The notes below the pieces were generated by a model, which ran no database searches, was not told the origin of the DNA, and saw only the letters and a program-made list of their open reading frames with translations. A program made the translations under genes and the position numbers. A DNA stretch of 64,000 nt, taken from the NCBI GenBank assembly GCA_022821275.1, contig JAJEDY010000024.1:1-64000 (forward strand), given 5' to 3'. Of this stretch, positions 1 to 9,524 are shown in pieces. How positions within the stretch are numbered: position 1 is the stretch's first letter; each line of letters starts with the position of its first letter. This DNA comes from Candidatus Latescibacterota bacterium. GTDB taxonomy: Bacteria > Latescibacterota > UBA2968.

Positions 1-174
1 TTATCGGTAAGCCCTGAATCGGAGCAAAAAATTAGGCAAATAGGGTGGATATATCGGCGATATGGGGCGTTTTGGCTAGCATCAGGCGGTTGATTTGACA
101 ACTTTTCAAAGACTGTTCGGGTTTTTAAAACAGCTTCTAAGAATCTGTTTTAATTTCTTGGGAACCTACCTACC

Positions 175-222
175 CCTCCCTCCCCGGACAGGCGGAGCCT
201 GAACGGGGAGGGGCTGGGAGGG
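175..222. repeat. GC-rich palindromic hairpin in intergenic DNA
   Basis: Bases 178-186 (CCCTCCCCG) are the exact reverse complement of 204-212 (CGGGGAGGG). Inside them CAGGC (189-193) pairs with GCCTG (197-201) around a GGA loop, so 35 bases form one long, nearly uninterrupted hairpin. Further CCCTCCC/GGGAGGG flanks extend the symmetry. No T-run follows, so it is not a simple terminator. It resembles a REP-type dispersed palindrome, but no second full copy lies in the window. Apart from this and a weak AAAACAG...CTGTTTT inverted repeat at 127-151, I see nothing else in bases 1-273. Confidence 0.6.
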
Positions 223-273
223 CATCTTTCAATTATAAATTCACGTTTACGTCTTAAAGTATAGGAGAGAAAT

Positions 274-2496
274 GTGATACAAAGACGAATTACAACACTT
301 CTGATGTTCGCGGCTTTGCTCATGCCGTTGAGCGATGCCAGCGCACAATGGATCGGAAGGATGTGGGGAAACTGGCCCAATATCGACTATTTTGTCACCC
401 TCACGTCTCCGGGGGGACGGGCGACGGGTTTCACCAATCCCGACGTCAATACTGTAAATGCTCAGGTGATGGACGGGTTGTGGCAGTATGCCATAGAAGA
501 TTTCAATGTTCCTTCCTATTTTGAGCCATTTCAGGGCGACCAGCCCGAGTTGTTGGGCAGGCCATTTACAAAGTTTGTGATTGACCATAAGCAGGACGCG
601 CGGGATTTTACGCGCACGCATTTTGAACTCAGCGATGGCATTACGCCAAAAATTTTCCGCAACCAGCCGCCAACTGTTACGCAGGATGGCGTGACTTTGT
701 CGCAGACACTCTGGACGATTTTTCCCGACCGCCTCGATCAGGTGGTTTCGGATCTGACTGCCGATCTGTTGATCCCGCTCGAAGTGGGATATGCGGGTGG
801 TCTCACGGAGCGGCGCAGGCTCTATGCCTGGCAGAGTCCAGAGCAGGATGATCTGTTTATCCTGATCCGGAGTTATGGCCGCCCCGATCCACCCAATGTT
901 CCCGATTCAAGAGTTGGCGCGCGCGGGTCTGCGCCGAGTCCCGAGTCGAGCACTGCCAATCCGGTGTTTAAAGACCTCTACATCGGGCACAACGCGTACA
1001 TTCAAAGAGGCGGCGGACAAGGCCCTGCCGGCGAGGTGCGGGATGAGGGTGCAGTAGAAATTGGCTCTCGCCACCGCACGGCAAATCTCGGCGCGCTCGG
1101 CGAATGGGACGAGCTTTATTTTTACGACGACGAGCAAAAGCTCTTTTGGGCGCGAGACAGCGATTCGGCGATCAAAGACGGGTATCGCTCAGATGGTGAT
1201 GATCGCGGCGAACCCGCACCCGCTGAGGGGCACGATGCTCTCGAACTGGCCAAGGCCGCGCGGATATCGGCGGGAGAGTTTTTAGAGTCCGAATACAAGG
1301 GCAAGCTCTGGCTCTATGTCTCGCAAAATCCCACGACTTTTGAAGATTTGTCCGATGGGAACAACTGGTTTCTCAACGAACCGAATACCTCAGAATCCGC
1401 TCAACCCCGTCTGATAAAGCGCGTTAGTGGTTCCAACTGGCGCTCGACAGATGGAGGTACCCGCCCCGAGGTCTATGACTTTATCGTAGAGCCGGGTACG
1501 ACGCGCGACCAGCGCATTTTCCAGAGTGATGCGCCCGACCACAAACCCACGTCTGTCAATATGTGGGCATTTCAGATTACGTGGGGACCGTGGGATTTGC
1601 AACCCGGGCAATGGGTTCACACCGTAGAAGCCTGGATTGTGGCTGGCCCGCATGCAGATGAGAATAAGCGCGTTGGCGCGCAGTGGGCCAATGGTTCGAT
1701 TTCCTTTGACGAGAAAGAGGCTTTTCTCAATAGCGGTCAGGATTCGCTGATGAAGACCGTGGAACTGGCGCGACAGGCATGGCGAAATCGCCGCGCGGTC
1801 AATGGCACTGTGAATGGGAAGGAAGTGTCGTGGCCCATCGGGGTTGCGCCGAGTCTTCCGCTCGGTCCATCGTGGCCTTCTAATGTGGCCTACAGATCGG
1901 GTCCCGCGCAAAATGAGATCGAATGGGCGTCAGTTTCCGATGCCGTGGGTTATAATCTCTACAAGATGGTCGGTCATCAAACCAATTTGCCCGATCCGCC
2001 GATACCGGCCAATGGCAATACGCTCATTACGGGAACCAGCTATATCGACACAGATGTCGTGCGCGGCGAGCGGTATTTCTACGCGGTGACGGCTGTGGAT
2101 GCCGACGGGCAAGAGAGCAGTATTTTTGCCACGCGCGGTCTCGGCAATGGCGTGAGTCCATTTTCGGCTCCTGTCAACGATCTGACAAGCGTTCGCGTCG
2201 TGCCCAATCCCTATAGTATTTTGGGTGGCAATTTGTCGGATGGCGGTTTTAACTTCACGGGGCAGCCCAATAAGTTGCTCTTTGTGAACCTGCCCGCTCG
2301 AGCTATTATCCGGATCTTTACGCTTCAGGGCGACCTGGTCACGCGGCTTGATCACGTTTCTGGTTCGGGCGACGAGGAGTGGCCGCTGATGGCAAATGAT
2401 AACAACCAGTTCATTGTGAGCGGCGTGTACGTAGCGCATATTACCAATCCCGACACGGGCGAAACCGATATCGAGAAGTTCGTGGTTATTCGATAG
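274..2496 (+). CDS. Secreted protein with fibronectin-III-like domain and FlgD/T9SS-like C-terminal tail
   Basis: A 740-residue protein starting at GTG with AGGAGA a few bases upstream. Residues 1-25 form a signal peptide ending near ASA-Q. The bulk has no family I can name. About residues 530-630 read like a fibronectin type III module (NEIEWASVSDAVGYNLYK, then YFYAVTAVDADGQES). The last ~100 residues carry VVPNPY, a IRIFTLQGDLV strand, GVYVAHI and a terminal KFVVIR, the pattern of FlgD-Ig-like or type IX secretion C-terminal tails. The next gene follows after 19 nt and encodes a PorV/PorQ-like barrel, so export to or across the outer membrane is likely. Function unknown. Confidence 0.8.
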   Translation: MIQRRITTLLMFAALLMPLSDASAQWIGRMWGNWPNIDYFVTLTSPGGRATGFTNPDVNTVNAQVMDGLWQYAIEDFNVPSYFEPFQGDQPELLGRPFTKFVIDHKQDARDFTRTHFELSDGITPKIFRNQPPTVTQDGVTLSQTLWTIFPDRLDQVVSDLTADLLIPLEVGYAGGLTERRRLYAWQSPEQDDLFILIRSYGRPDPPNVPDSRVGARGSAPSPESSTANPVFKDLYIGHNAYIQRGGGQGPAGEVRDEGAVEIGSRHRTANLGALGEWDELYFYDDEQKLFWARDSDSAIKDGYRSDGDDRGEPAPAEGHDALELAKAARISAGEFLESEYKGKLWLYVSQNPTTFEDLSDGNNWFLNEPNTSESAQPRLIKRVSGSNWRSTDGGTRPEVYDFIVEPGTTRDQRIFQSDAPDHKPTSVNMWAFQITWGPWDLQPGQWVHTVEAWIVAGPHADENKRVGAQWANGSISFDEKEAFLNSGQDSLMKTVELARQAWRNRRAVNGTVNGKEVSWPIGVAPSLPLGPSWPSNVAYRSGPAQNEIEWASVSDAVGYNLYKMVGHQTNLPDPPIPANGNTLITGTSYIDTDVVRGERYFYAVTAVDADGQESSIFATRGLGNGVSPFSAPVNDLTSVRVVPNPYSILGGNLSDGGFNFTGQPNKLLFVNLPARAIIRIFTLQGDLVTRLDHVSGSGDEEWPLMANDNNQFIVSGVYVAHITNPDTGETDIEKFVVIR

Positions 2497-2515
2497 GTCA
2501 GACGAGGAGGCTGTT

Positions 2516-3637
2516 GTGAAATTACATAATATTATCTGGGTCTGTCTGCTGGCATTCGTCCTTTCCGGCGTGCAGGCCAATGCACAATTTGAAGATCCCC
2601 GGGTTCTCGGCGGTGAAAAGATTCGCGATATAGAACCCATTTATCCCAATCAGGAAGAAGTCAGACCTTCGGGCGTGAAAGCAGCGCAGAGTGGTTTTGT
2701 ATTTCTCGCATTTTCCACAGATGCGCGACGAGCCGCGATGGCCGATGCGGGCGCGGGCCTGATCGGCGATGCGCCGGGTGCGCTGTTTCTAAACCCGGGC
2801 TTGCTGGGTTTTGTACACGAACGGCAGGCGTTTTTTACCCATGCCAAGTGGATTTTTGAAACGAATCACCAGGTTGCTGGCGCGGTTTTCAAAATTCCGA
2901 ATGCTCCGGGTACCTTTGGCGTGGGCTTTGTCACGCACAATGCGGGGGAGATCAACGGCACTGCGATCAATCCCGATCCCGCCAGTGTGGGGTTCACCGA
3001 GACGGGTACATTTACCACGACGAATTACGCCCTGTCCGCAGGCTGGGGTTTTCAGATTACCGATCGGTTTTCAGTGGGAGCAATGGCGCGTTTTGCACAT
3101 CAGGGGCTGGGATCAAGTCAGGTCTTTATCGCTGGCAGTCGGCAAACGCAATCGAATGATCTCAATGCTTTTGCCGTGGATATCGGGACCTATTTCAATA
3201 CGGGATTCCGGAATCTGGTCATTGCGATGAGCGTGCGGAATTTCAGTCCGGGAGGGGAATCTCAATTTCAACGCGAGCATTTCGAGTTGCCCCGGTCGTT
3301 CCGCCTGGGTTTTGTCTTCGATCTGATTTCGATGTCTGGTCGAACCCCTGCGCCGCATCATCTGAATCTCGTTACTGAGATCGATAGTCCGATAGATTTC
3401 GACGAACGCTCGCTTGTCGGTGTAGAATATCGGTTTAAGCAGGCGACCTCTGCGATGGGTTTTGCCCTGCGCGGTGGGTATAAGCTCAACCACGATCTGG
3501 AAGATTATTCGCTCGGTGCCGGTATCGATTACAAAACCGAGGCCGGGAAAGGCGTTCGCATCGATTATGCGTTCAAGCATTTCAATACGTCTTTCACCGA
3601 TCCCGTGCAGATGGTGAGTGCCGCGATTAGTTTCTGA
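2516..3637 (+). CDS. PorV/PorQ-like outer-membrane protein
   Basis: A 373-residue protein, GTG start with GAGGAGG directly upstream. A signal peptide covers about residues 1-24 (ends QANA-Q). The segment SGFVFLAFSTDARRAAMADAG followed by APGALFLNPGLLGF matches the N-terminal signature of the PorV/PorQ family (FLxxGxxARxxxMGxA...A.yWNPAgL). The remainder alternates short amphipathic strands, as expected for a beta barrel, and ends in a terminal F (AAISF), typical of outer-membrane proteins. It is probably co-transcribed with the secreted protein upstream and terminated by the hairpin right after it. A role in export or anchoring of the upstream product is inferred from context. Confidence 0.8.
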   Translation: MKLHNIIWVCLLAFVLSGVQANAQFEDPRVLGGEKIRDIEPIYPNQEEVRPSGVKAAQSGFVFLAFSTDARRAAMADAGAGLIGDAPGALFLNPGLLGFVHERQAFFTHAKWIFETNHQVAGAVFKIPNAPGTFGVGFVTHNAGEINGTAINPDPASVGFTETGTFTTTNYALSAGWGFQITDRFSVGAMARFAHQGLGSSQVFIAGSRQTQSNDLNAFAVDIGTYFNTGFRNLVIAMSVRNFSPGGESQFQREHFELPRSFRLGFVFDLISMSGRTPAPHHLNLVTEIDSPIDFDERSLVGVEYRFKQATSAMGFALRGGYKLNHDLEDYSLGAGIDYKTEAGKGVRIDYAFKHFNTSFTDPVQMVSAAISF

Positions 3638-3651
3638 TTAACCCTCAAACC

Positions 3652-3691
3652 AAAAAAACGGCGATGGATTTATTTTCATCGCCGTTTTTTT
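3652..3691. terminator. Bidirectional intrinsic terminator
   Basis: ACGGCGATG pairs with CATCGCCGT, preceded by an A-run and followed by seven Ts, so it works in both directions. It lies between the convergent PorV/PorQ-like gene and the zinc dehydrogenase. Confidence 0.9.
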
Positions 3692-3704
3692 GATAATCGC
3701 TCTT

Positions 3705-4760
3705 TTATACCAACCCGCCTTTGACTGCAATTTTAATTGTGTCTTTGCCGTCGAGATGGTATCCGCTGTGCAGGGCGTTGAATCCTTCGGCTACGCGGTC
3801 AATGGGTATGGTGTGGCTGACGAGGTCGGCAAAGGCGTATTCGTTCCGCTCGAGGATGGGGAGCGCGCGAACAAAGTGTTCGGGCTTGCTTGCCCATACG
3901 GCTTCGAGGCGCAGGTTGCGGCGCATAAACATCTGGTTGGGGTTGCAGTCAAAAGACCCCACATCGACGAAATGTCCCATGGCGACGTACGTGCCGCTGT
4001 GCCGCAGGAATGTGACGCCTTCGGGAATGGCGGGCAAAAATCCCGCGCATTCAAAGACGACGTCGGCGCCTTCGCCGCGGGGCGTATTTTCGCGCACAAT
4101 TTTCGTGCGTTCTTCAGGGTCGGGTATGTCGGCAATGTCGATGGTGAGGTCTGCGCCGAGTCGCTCTGCCAGTTCCAGACGCCCTTTGGGACCACCGACC
4201 ATGATGAGCCGTCCCGCGCCGCTGACTTTGGCTGCGACGAGTGTGAGCAGGCCAATGGCTCCCGATCCCTGTACGACGACGGTATCGCCAAATTGCAAGC
4301 CGGAACGCATGGCGCCGTGTACGCCAATGGTAAAAGGCTCGGTAATGACCGCAACTTCGGCGGGCATATCGGTTTTGAGCACAACTGAATCGGGATTCCA
4401 CAGGTAGATGTATTCGCCAAAGCCGCCTCGCAAATAAGGGGCTTCTTCGGCTTGTATAAAACCGTATGCGCCTTTATTTGTCCCGGGTGCGAAGAGAACC
4501 CGATCTCCGGGTGCGATGGGATTGCCCAGATAATCGGTTTCTACACCGGATCCCAGGCTGTCGATGATGCCGACATTTTCGTGACCGAGAATGATTTCAC
4601 CCTGCAACCGCTGATATTCCCAGTTGTGCAGGTCTGTGCCGCAGATGCCAGCGAGCTCTTGTTTTAGCAGAATCGATCCCGGTTCTGGATCGGGAACGGG
4701 ATATTCGCGTATTTCAAATTTTTCGCCGCTCATCACTGCGGCGCGTCCGATGCGAGACAT
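3705..4760 (-). CDS. Zinc-dependent alcohol/polyol dehydrogenase (MDR superfamily)
   Basis: A 351-residue medium-chain dehydrogenase. Catalytic-zinc ligands are visible as C40 (GICGTD), H60-E61 (GHEN) and probably E141. The nucleotide fold carries VVVQGSGAIGLL at 161-172. The four-cysteine structural-zinc loop of classical ADHs is absent. It would oxidise an alcohol or sugar alcohol with NAD(P), substrate unknown. The gene lies 15 nt downstream of GDP-mannose dehydratase on the same strand, so the two are probably one operon. A role in nucleotide-sugar or sugar metabolism is possible but not shown by sequence. Confidence 0.88.
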   Translation of the reverse strand: MSRIGRAAVMSGEKFEIREYPVPDPEPGSILLKQELAGICGTDLHNWEYQRLQGEIILGHENVGIIDSLGSGVETDYLGNPIAPGDRVLFAPGTNKGAYGFIQAEEAPYLRGGFGEYIYLWNPDSVVLKTDMPAEVAVITEPFTIGVHGAMRSGLQFGDTVVVQGSGAIGLLTLVAAKVSGAGRLIMVGGPKGRLELAERLGADLTIDIADIPDPEERTKIVRENTPRGEGADVVFECAGFLPAIPEGVTFLRHSGTYVAMGHFVDVGSFDCNPNQMFMRRNLRLEAVWASKPEHFVRALPILERNEYAFADLVSHTIPIDRVAEGFNALHSGYHLDGKDTIKIAVKGGLV

Positions 4761-4775
4761 ATCGATCTCCTTGGG

Positions 4776-5756
4776 TTATGAATTTTTTGAAAAAAAGCTG
4801 AGATCTGCGTCAACCATTTCTTTTACGAGGTCTTCAAAGCCGATGTCGTAAGTCCAGTTGAGTTTGTTTTTTGCTTTGGTGCAATCGCCGATAAGCAGAT
4901 CGACTTCGGCTGGGCGCAGGAATCGCGGATCGATCTGCACGTGTTCCCCATAGTCGAGGCCGACGTGTGAGAAGGCGATTTCGCAAAATTCGCGCACTGA
5001 ATGGGTTTCTCCGGTTGCGATGACATAGTCGTCGGGCGCGTCTTGTTGGAGCATTATCCACATGGCTTTGACGTATTCGCGGGCGTGCCCCCAGTCGCGT
5101 TTGGCATCGAGGTTGCCAAGCGAGAGGTGGCCGATTTGTCCGAGTTTGATGCGCGCGACATGGGAGGTGATTTTGCGGGTGACAAATTCAAATCCCCGAC
5201 GCGGGGATTCGTGGTTGAACAAGATGCCACTGGCGGCGTACAGGCCATAGGCTTCTCGATAGTTGCGCGTGAGATCAAATCCCGCGACTTTGGAGATGCC
5301 ATAAGGCGAGCGCGGATGAAAGCGCGTGATTTCCGTTTGGGGCACTTCTTCGGCTTTGCCAAACATTTCGCTCGATCCGGCAAAATAGAATCGACATTCG
5401 GGCACGAGTTCATTGAGGGCTTCGAGGACATAGTGCGTGCCATTGATGTTGATATTGAGTGTTGAGAATGCGTCTTTGAAAGAGGTATCGACAAAGCTTT
5501 GCGCTGCGAGGTGGTAACATTCGTCGGGTTGGACGATACGCACGACATTGTAGATGCTGGGAAAGCTTTCGAGCGATGCGGGATGGAGTTCCACTTTGTG
5601 CTGCAAGTGGGTGATGCGCCCGAGTCGATGTTCGGGATCTTCGAGAGCCACGCGCCTGACGATGCCGTGTACTTCGTAGCCCTTATCGAGCAGGAGTTCT
5701 GCCAGATAAGAGCCGTCTTGTCCGGTGATGCCCGTGATTAATGCCTTTTTTGCCAT
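4776..5756 (-). CDS. gmd: GDP-mannose 4,6-dehydratase
   Basis: A 326-residue short-chain (extended SDR) enzyme that converts GDP-D-mannose to GDP-4-keto-6-deoxy-D-mannose, precursor of fucose, rhamnose and perosamine-type sugars. I see GITGQDGSYLAELL (9-22), the GSSEMFGK segment with E130, the Y152-x3-K156 catalytic pair (YGISK) and SPRRGFEFVTRKI, all diagnostic for Gmd. The ATG at 5756 is preferred over an upstream TTG at 5771 because the protein then begins MAKKALITG, and GGAAAGGG lies just upstream. It is slightly shorter than most family members (~345-370). It is followed 15 nt later by the zinc dehydrogenase. Confidence 0.93.
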   Translation of the reverse strand: MAKKALITGITGQDGSYLAELLLDKGYEVHGIVRRVALEDPEHRLGRITHLQHKVELHPASLESFPSIYNVVRIVQPDECYHLAAQSFVDTSFKDAFSTLNININGTHYVLEALNELVPECRFYFAGSSEMFGKAEEVPQTEITRFHPRSPYGISKVAGFDLTRNYREAYGLYAASGILFNHESPRRGFEFVTRKITSHVARIKLGQIGHLSLGNLDAKRDWGHAREYVKAMWIMLQQDAPDDYVIATGETHSVREFCEIAFSHVGLDYGEHVQIDPRFLRPAEVDLLIGDCTKAKNKLNWTYDIGFEDLVKEMVDADLSFFSKNS

Positions 5757-5862
5757 GAGAGCCCTTTCCAAATAAAATGCCAGCGCAACAATTAATGGGG
5801 AATGCGAAGGTACGTCAAGTTAATACATGTGTGTTTTTAAAAAGTTCATGCAGTAAGAGCCA

Positions 5863-5891
5863 TTGACAGTCGGGATTCTTTTGGATATTTT
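5863..5891 (+). promoter_or_regulatory. Sigma-70-type promoter for the small exported protein
   Basis: TTGACA at 5863-5868 and TATTTT at 5886-5891, 17-nt spacer, about 40 nt before the start codon of the next plus-strand gene. The same pair of hexamers with the same spacing recurs twice elsewhere in the window. Confidence 0.65.
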
Positions 5892-5931
5892 AATCTGAGT
5901 GCCGGGGTAGAACCTTTCAGGAGGCGATGCT

Positions 5932-6570
5932 ATGAAATACTGTTTGATGTGTTTGGTTGCCGGGTTGTTGGCTCTGGGCGCACCTGCCCGGGCAGATGTG
6001 GTGGGTGAAGAAGAAGAAAAGGGTGGAGGGGAGGTCAATATAGGTCCCATTCGCGCGGGGCAGTTGGAAGTGACGCCGATTATGTCCGTGCGGTTTTCAG
6101 GCAGCAACTTGTTCTATCGCACCGGGGTTCAGGTGGCTTATTCGATTAGCCGCTGGCACCAAATTGGCGGTTCTTTTATTGCGGGCAATAGACAATACGA
6201 CCGGCGTGCAGGTCTCGATACCACCGTCCGGGATGATCTAACGCAAGTACTGGACAATGCAACGATAGATGCCCGGGGGCGTTATTTGACGGTGGATGAT
6301 GGGTTTGGATCTTCGGTGTCGGGTTTTTATCGGTTGAATATTCCCATCCAGATTAAAAAGCGCACGTTTCCGTTTGTAGAAGCTTTTGCCGCGCGCGATT
6401 TTTGGGGATGGGGCAATGTCAGCGAATTGGGCGGTGGCGCAGGTACGCGCCAGGTGCTGTCAAAACACACGGCTCTGACCGCGATGTATGGGTATTCGGT
6501 CTTATTTGCAGGGGAAGATCGCATCAAACGCCATTTCGTGAAGGGTGGCGTGTCGGTGTTTTTTAGATAA
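5932..6570 (+). CDS. Small exported protein, probable outer-membrane beta barrel
   Basis: A 212-residue protein with a strong Shine-Dalgarno (GGAGGCG) and a signal peptide ending near APARA-D at residue 22. After a charged spacer (EEEEKGGGE) the chain shows alternating hydrophobic strands with many aromatic and Gly residues, and it ends VFFR, consistent with a small barrel. I recognise no named family. It is a single-gene unit between its own promoter (5863) and a terminator (6597). Confidence 0.7.
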   Translation: MKYCLMCLVAGLLALGAPARADVVGEEEEKGGGEVNIGPIRAGQLEVTPIMSVRFSGSNLFYRTGVQVAYSISRWHQIGGSFIAGNRQYDRRAGLDTTVRDDLTQVLDNATIDARGRYLTVDDGFGSSVSGFYRLNIPIQIKKRTFPFVEAFAARDFWGWGNVSELGGGAGTRQVLSKHTALTAMYGYSVLFAGEDRIKRHFVKGGVSVFFR

Positions 6571-6596
6571 AAAGGGTTACCGCGGAAAAGATACTG

Positions 6597-6630
6597 CTCC
6601 CGGCCTTGAAAGAGGTCGGGAGTTTTTTTT
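6597..6630 (+). terminator. Intrinsic terminator
   Basis: CTCCCGGCC pairs with GGTCGGGAG (one G-T pair) around TTGAAAGA, followed by eight Ts. It closes the single-gene unit upstream. Confidence 0.9.
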
Positions 6631-6731
6631 ATTCATTGCTCATTGTTTACCAGGGCGTATTTGTATATATTGGGACATCATGTTTGAGACGGATATTCTC
6701 GACTATATAAAATGGGAGGAAATACTATACG

Positions 6732-8684
6732 ATGGCTCTTGAGGAGGGAATCGTTGATCGCGATGCACTCGCCGCGCGGGAAGGTGTGACTGCGCGGTCG
6801 ATCATTGTGGGGTTGGCACTCGCGTTGTTGGTGATTGGGTGGAATACGTATGTCGAGTATATCGCCCACACCGCGCGTATGAATATCACACATTTTCCGA
6901 TCGCGTTGTTCGCGCCTTATGTGGTGTTGACTCTGGGCAATGCAATCGCGCGTCGATGGCAGGCCCCCTGGACGTTGACGAGTACTGAAGTGTGGGCGAT
7001 TCTGGCGATGGGATTGGTGGGGGCTGCTGTTCCCGCCTTTGGGTTGACGAGTTATTTTTTGGGCATGATTTCCATTCCCTATTATCTCGCCACGCCAGAG
7101 AATCAATGGGGAAGTTATTTTCACCAATATTTGCCCAACTGGTTGATTCCCTCCAATGAAGGCGGGGCTATGCAGTGGCTGTTTGAAGGGATGCCCAGCC
7201 GGGATATGCCCATTCCCTGGGGCGTGTGGTTTGTGCCTTTGTTTGGCTGGATGACGTTTATTGCAGCTATTGTGGTGGGGTGTATTTGTCTGGCGGTGAT
7301 GTTGCGCAAGCAATGGGCAGAGCACGAGCGATTGGCATATCCCATTTTGCATCCGGCAGGCGATCTGGCTGAGGCAGAGCACAGAGTACCCCTATTGAAG
7401 AATAAGTTCTTCCTGTTTGGCGCGGCCATTCCTTTTCTCATCCTGTCCTGGAATATCATCAGTTATTTTTCGCCCGGATTTCCGGTTATCAGCCTGGGAC
7501 CGGGGTGGATGCCCATGGGGGTGTATTTTCCGCGCATTCACGTGCGGTTTAATTTTTATACTGTGGGCTTTGCCTATTTTGCCAACCTGGATGTGCTGTT
7601 TTCCATCTGGGTATTTTATTTGTTTTACTGTGTTCAAGCTATGTTTTACAGGCGCGTGGGAATTAACCTGAGCAATAAAGGCAGTGCTGCAGATGCGACG
7701 ACCTCGCTACAAGCAGGGGGCGCGTTTGTGGCGATGGTTTTATTCGGTTTGTGGATGGCGCGGTTCCACATTCGCGATGTATTTGTCAAAGCGTTTCGCG
7801 GAGGGCGGCAGATCGATGATTCAGATGAGATGCTTTCATATCGCGCGTGTGCGTTTGGCCTGATATTTAGTCTGATTTTTCTGATTTTCTGGTTCCAGGC
7901 TGTGGGCATTAGCTGGGCTGTTGCAATTGCTCTTACGCTGGGTATTTTTATTACTTATCTGGGCACGGCACGGGTGATTGCCGAGACCGGTGTGGTTTAT
8001 TTTAGCATGCCGATGACGCCCAATGGTCTCTTGCCTTTTATTTTTGGACCCAAATCATTTGATGCTTCAACGCTGACGGCATTGCGCCTGGTCGATTCGG
8101 TGCGCTCACAGAGCAAAGCGATGTTTATGCCCCCGCTCGTGCATGCGGCGCGCATTGCGGATATGGCGGGAAGAAATAAGAAGTTGCTGGTCGTGGGCAT
8201 TGGACTGACGCTCGTGATTGGTATTGGCGCTGCAATTGCCTATTCGCTTTATCTGGGTTATTTGCATGGGGCTTATAATTTCAACGATTTTCCATTCACG
8301 CGTTATCCGCCGAGAACCTACGATGGGCTGGTCACAGCCCTGAAAGGCGAAGAAAAATGGGAGAGTGAGCGCCCCCTGTTTTTGCTGTTGGGCGTTGGCA
8401 TTTTTGCCGCGGTGAGTCTGATGCGCTACCGCTTTACCTGGTGGCCCCTCGCGCCCATTGGCATGGTTGTGCCGCTGACGCATGCCGTTCATTCCGTTTT
8501 TTCCGTTTTTATGGCGTGGGGCATCAAATCGATCATTTTACGCATAGGTGGTGTGGATCTCTATCGGCGTTTGCGTCCCTTCTTTTTGGGGCTGCTCGTA
8601 GGCCATGCCCTGGGCGTGCTTCTGTCGTTTTTTGTCGATCAGATATGGTTTCCCGGTCAGGGCCATCACACGCATTCGTGGTGA
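6732..8684 (+). CDS. Large polytopic membrane protein (DUF6785/DUF6784-type)
   Basis: A 650-residue protein with roughly a dozen hydrophobic segments, beginning about residue 22 (SIIVGLALALLVIGWNTYVE). Features typical of the DUF6785 group include AHERLAYPILHP after the first helix block and a GxGWMPMGVYF segment. These proteins look like oligopeptide-transporter relatives, but substrate and function are unknown. The start ATG follows GGGAGG at a long spacing (about 12 nt), and no better in-frame start is seen. The next gene, prmA, starts four bases after the stop, so the two may be co-transcribed. Confidence 0.75.
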   Translation: MALEEGIVDRDALAAREGVTARSIIVGLALALLVIGWNTYVEYIAHTARMNITHFPIALFAPYVVLTLGNAIARRWQAPWTLTSTEVWAILAMGLVGAAVPAFGLTSYFLGMISIPYYLATPENQWGSYFHQYLPNWLIPSNEGGAMQWLFEGMPSRDMPIPWGVWFVPLFGWMTFIAAIVVGCICLAVMLRKQWAEHERLAYPILHPAGDLAEAEHRVPLLKNKFFLFGAAIPFLILSWNIISYFSPGFPVISLGPGWMPMGVYFPRIHVRFNFYTVGFAYFANLDVLFSIWVFYLFYCVQAMFYRRVGINLSNKGSAADATTSLQAGGAFVAMVLFGLWMARFHIRDVFVKAFRGGRQIDDSDEMLSYRACAFGLIFSLIFLIFWFQAVGISWAVAIALTLGIFITYLGTARVIAETGVVYFSMPMTPNGLLPFIFGPKSFDASTLTALRLVDSVRSQSKAMFMPPLVHAARIADMAGRNKKLLVVGIGLTLVIGIGAAIAYSLYLGYLHGAYNFNDFPFTRYPPRTYDGLVTALKGEEKWESERPLFLLLGVGIFAAVSLMRYRFTWWPLAPIGMVVPLTHAVHSVFSVFMAWGIKSIILRIGGVDLYRRLRPFFLGLLVGHALGVLLSFFVDQIWFPGQGHHTHSW

Positions 8685-8688
8685 GAAA

Positions 8689-9516
8689 GTGAATACCTAT
8701 TTTCAAGTATCTGTGGTGATCCCGCGGGCAAGGGTTGAAATTGTGTCTGCCCAGTTGTTTGAACTGGGGTGTTGTGGTGTGGTAGAGGAAGACATAAGCG
8801 ATGAGGTTCGGCTGACTGCGTATTTTGGGGCGGAGCAAAATGAGGCAGAGATACGACAGGCTCTTATGCCCGTTAAATGCCGCTTTGAACAGGTGCCCGA
8901 TAAGGATTGGACACTATCGTGGCGTTCTTTTTTTCGGCCTGTTTATCCCTCCCCTCGCATGGCAATTTGCCCGCCGTGGGACAGGGTGCCCAATCCCCCG
9001 GGCGGTTTTACAATCGCGATTGATCCCCAAATGGCATTTGGTACCGGGCATCATGAGACAACGCGCCTGGCGCTTTTGGGTTTGGAGAAGAAGATAACTT
9101 CAGGGGATCGGGTGCTGGATGTCGGGACGGGATCGGGGATTTTGAGCATTGCGGCTGTGAAGCTGAGGGCGTCTGAAGTAGTGGCTGTGGATATCGAGGC
9201 GGATGCGATTGAGAATGCCCGGGCCAACTGTGTTTTGAATGGCGTGGATGCACAGGTGGTTTTAGGGCAGTATTCGGTCGATAGGGTATCGGACATTTTT
9301 GATGTGGTGGTTGCCAATATCATCAGTAGTATTTTATTGCCTATGGTTCCGGAATTGGCAAAGCGACTCCAATCCGGAGGCTACGCGATTTTGGGGGGTA
9401 TTTTGGACCGCGAGCGCGAGGCACTTTGTGCTGCGCTGGACAGGACCGATCTGGTGATTGATGAGATGATAGAAGATGGCGAATGGTTGTGTGCGATTGC
9501 GCGCAAATCCCGATAG
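8689..9516 (+). CDS. prmA: Ribosomal protein L11 methyltransferase
   Basis: A 275-residue SAM-dependent methyltransferase that trimethylates lysines and the N-terminus of ribosomal protein L11. Diagnostic segments: PQMAFGTGHHETT at 113-125, motif I VLDVGTGSG at 142-150, and VVANI later in the fold. The GTG at 8689 is chosen because the conserved N-terminal domain begins there; the upstream in-frame ATG at 8605 lies inside the preceding coding region. It is followed eight bases later by the GIY-YIG gene. Confidence 0.93.
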   Translation: MNTYFQVSVVIPRARVEIVSAQLFELGCCGVVEEDISDEVRLTAYFGAEQNEAEIRQALMPVKCRFEQVPDKDWTLSWRSFFRPVYPSPRMAICPPWDRVPNPPGGFTIAIDPQMAFGTGHHETTRLALLGLEKKITSGDRVLDVGTGSGILSIAAVKLRASEVVAVDIEADAIENARANCVLNGVDAQVVLGQYSVDRVSDIFDVVVANIISSILLPMVPELAKRLQSGGYAILGGILDREREALCAALDRTDLVIDEMIEDGEWLCAIARKSR

Positions 9517-9524
9517 GATAAACT

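Noticed and set aside
95-126. Promoter for the first gene (TTGACA at 95)
   Set aside because: No acceptable -10 hexamer at 15-19 nt; the DNA there reads CGGGTT.
3690-4388. Long plus-strand open frames opposite the zinc dehydrogenase
   Set aside because: The minus-strand frame has clear dehydrogenase motifs; the opposite frames have no homology-like features or start signals.
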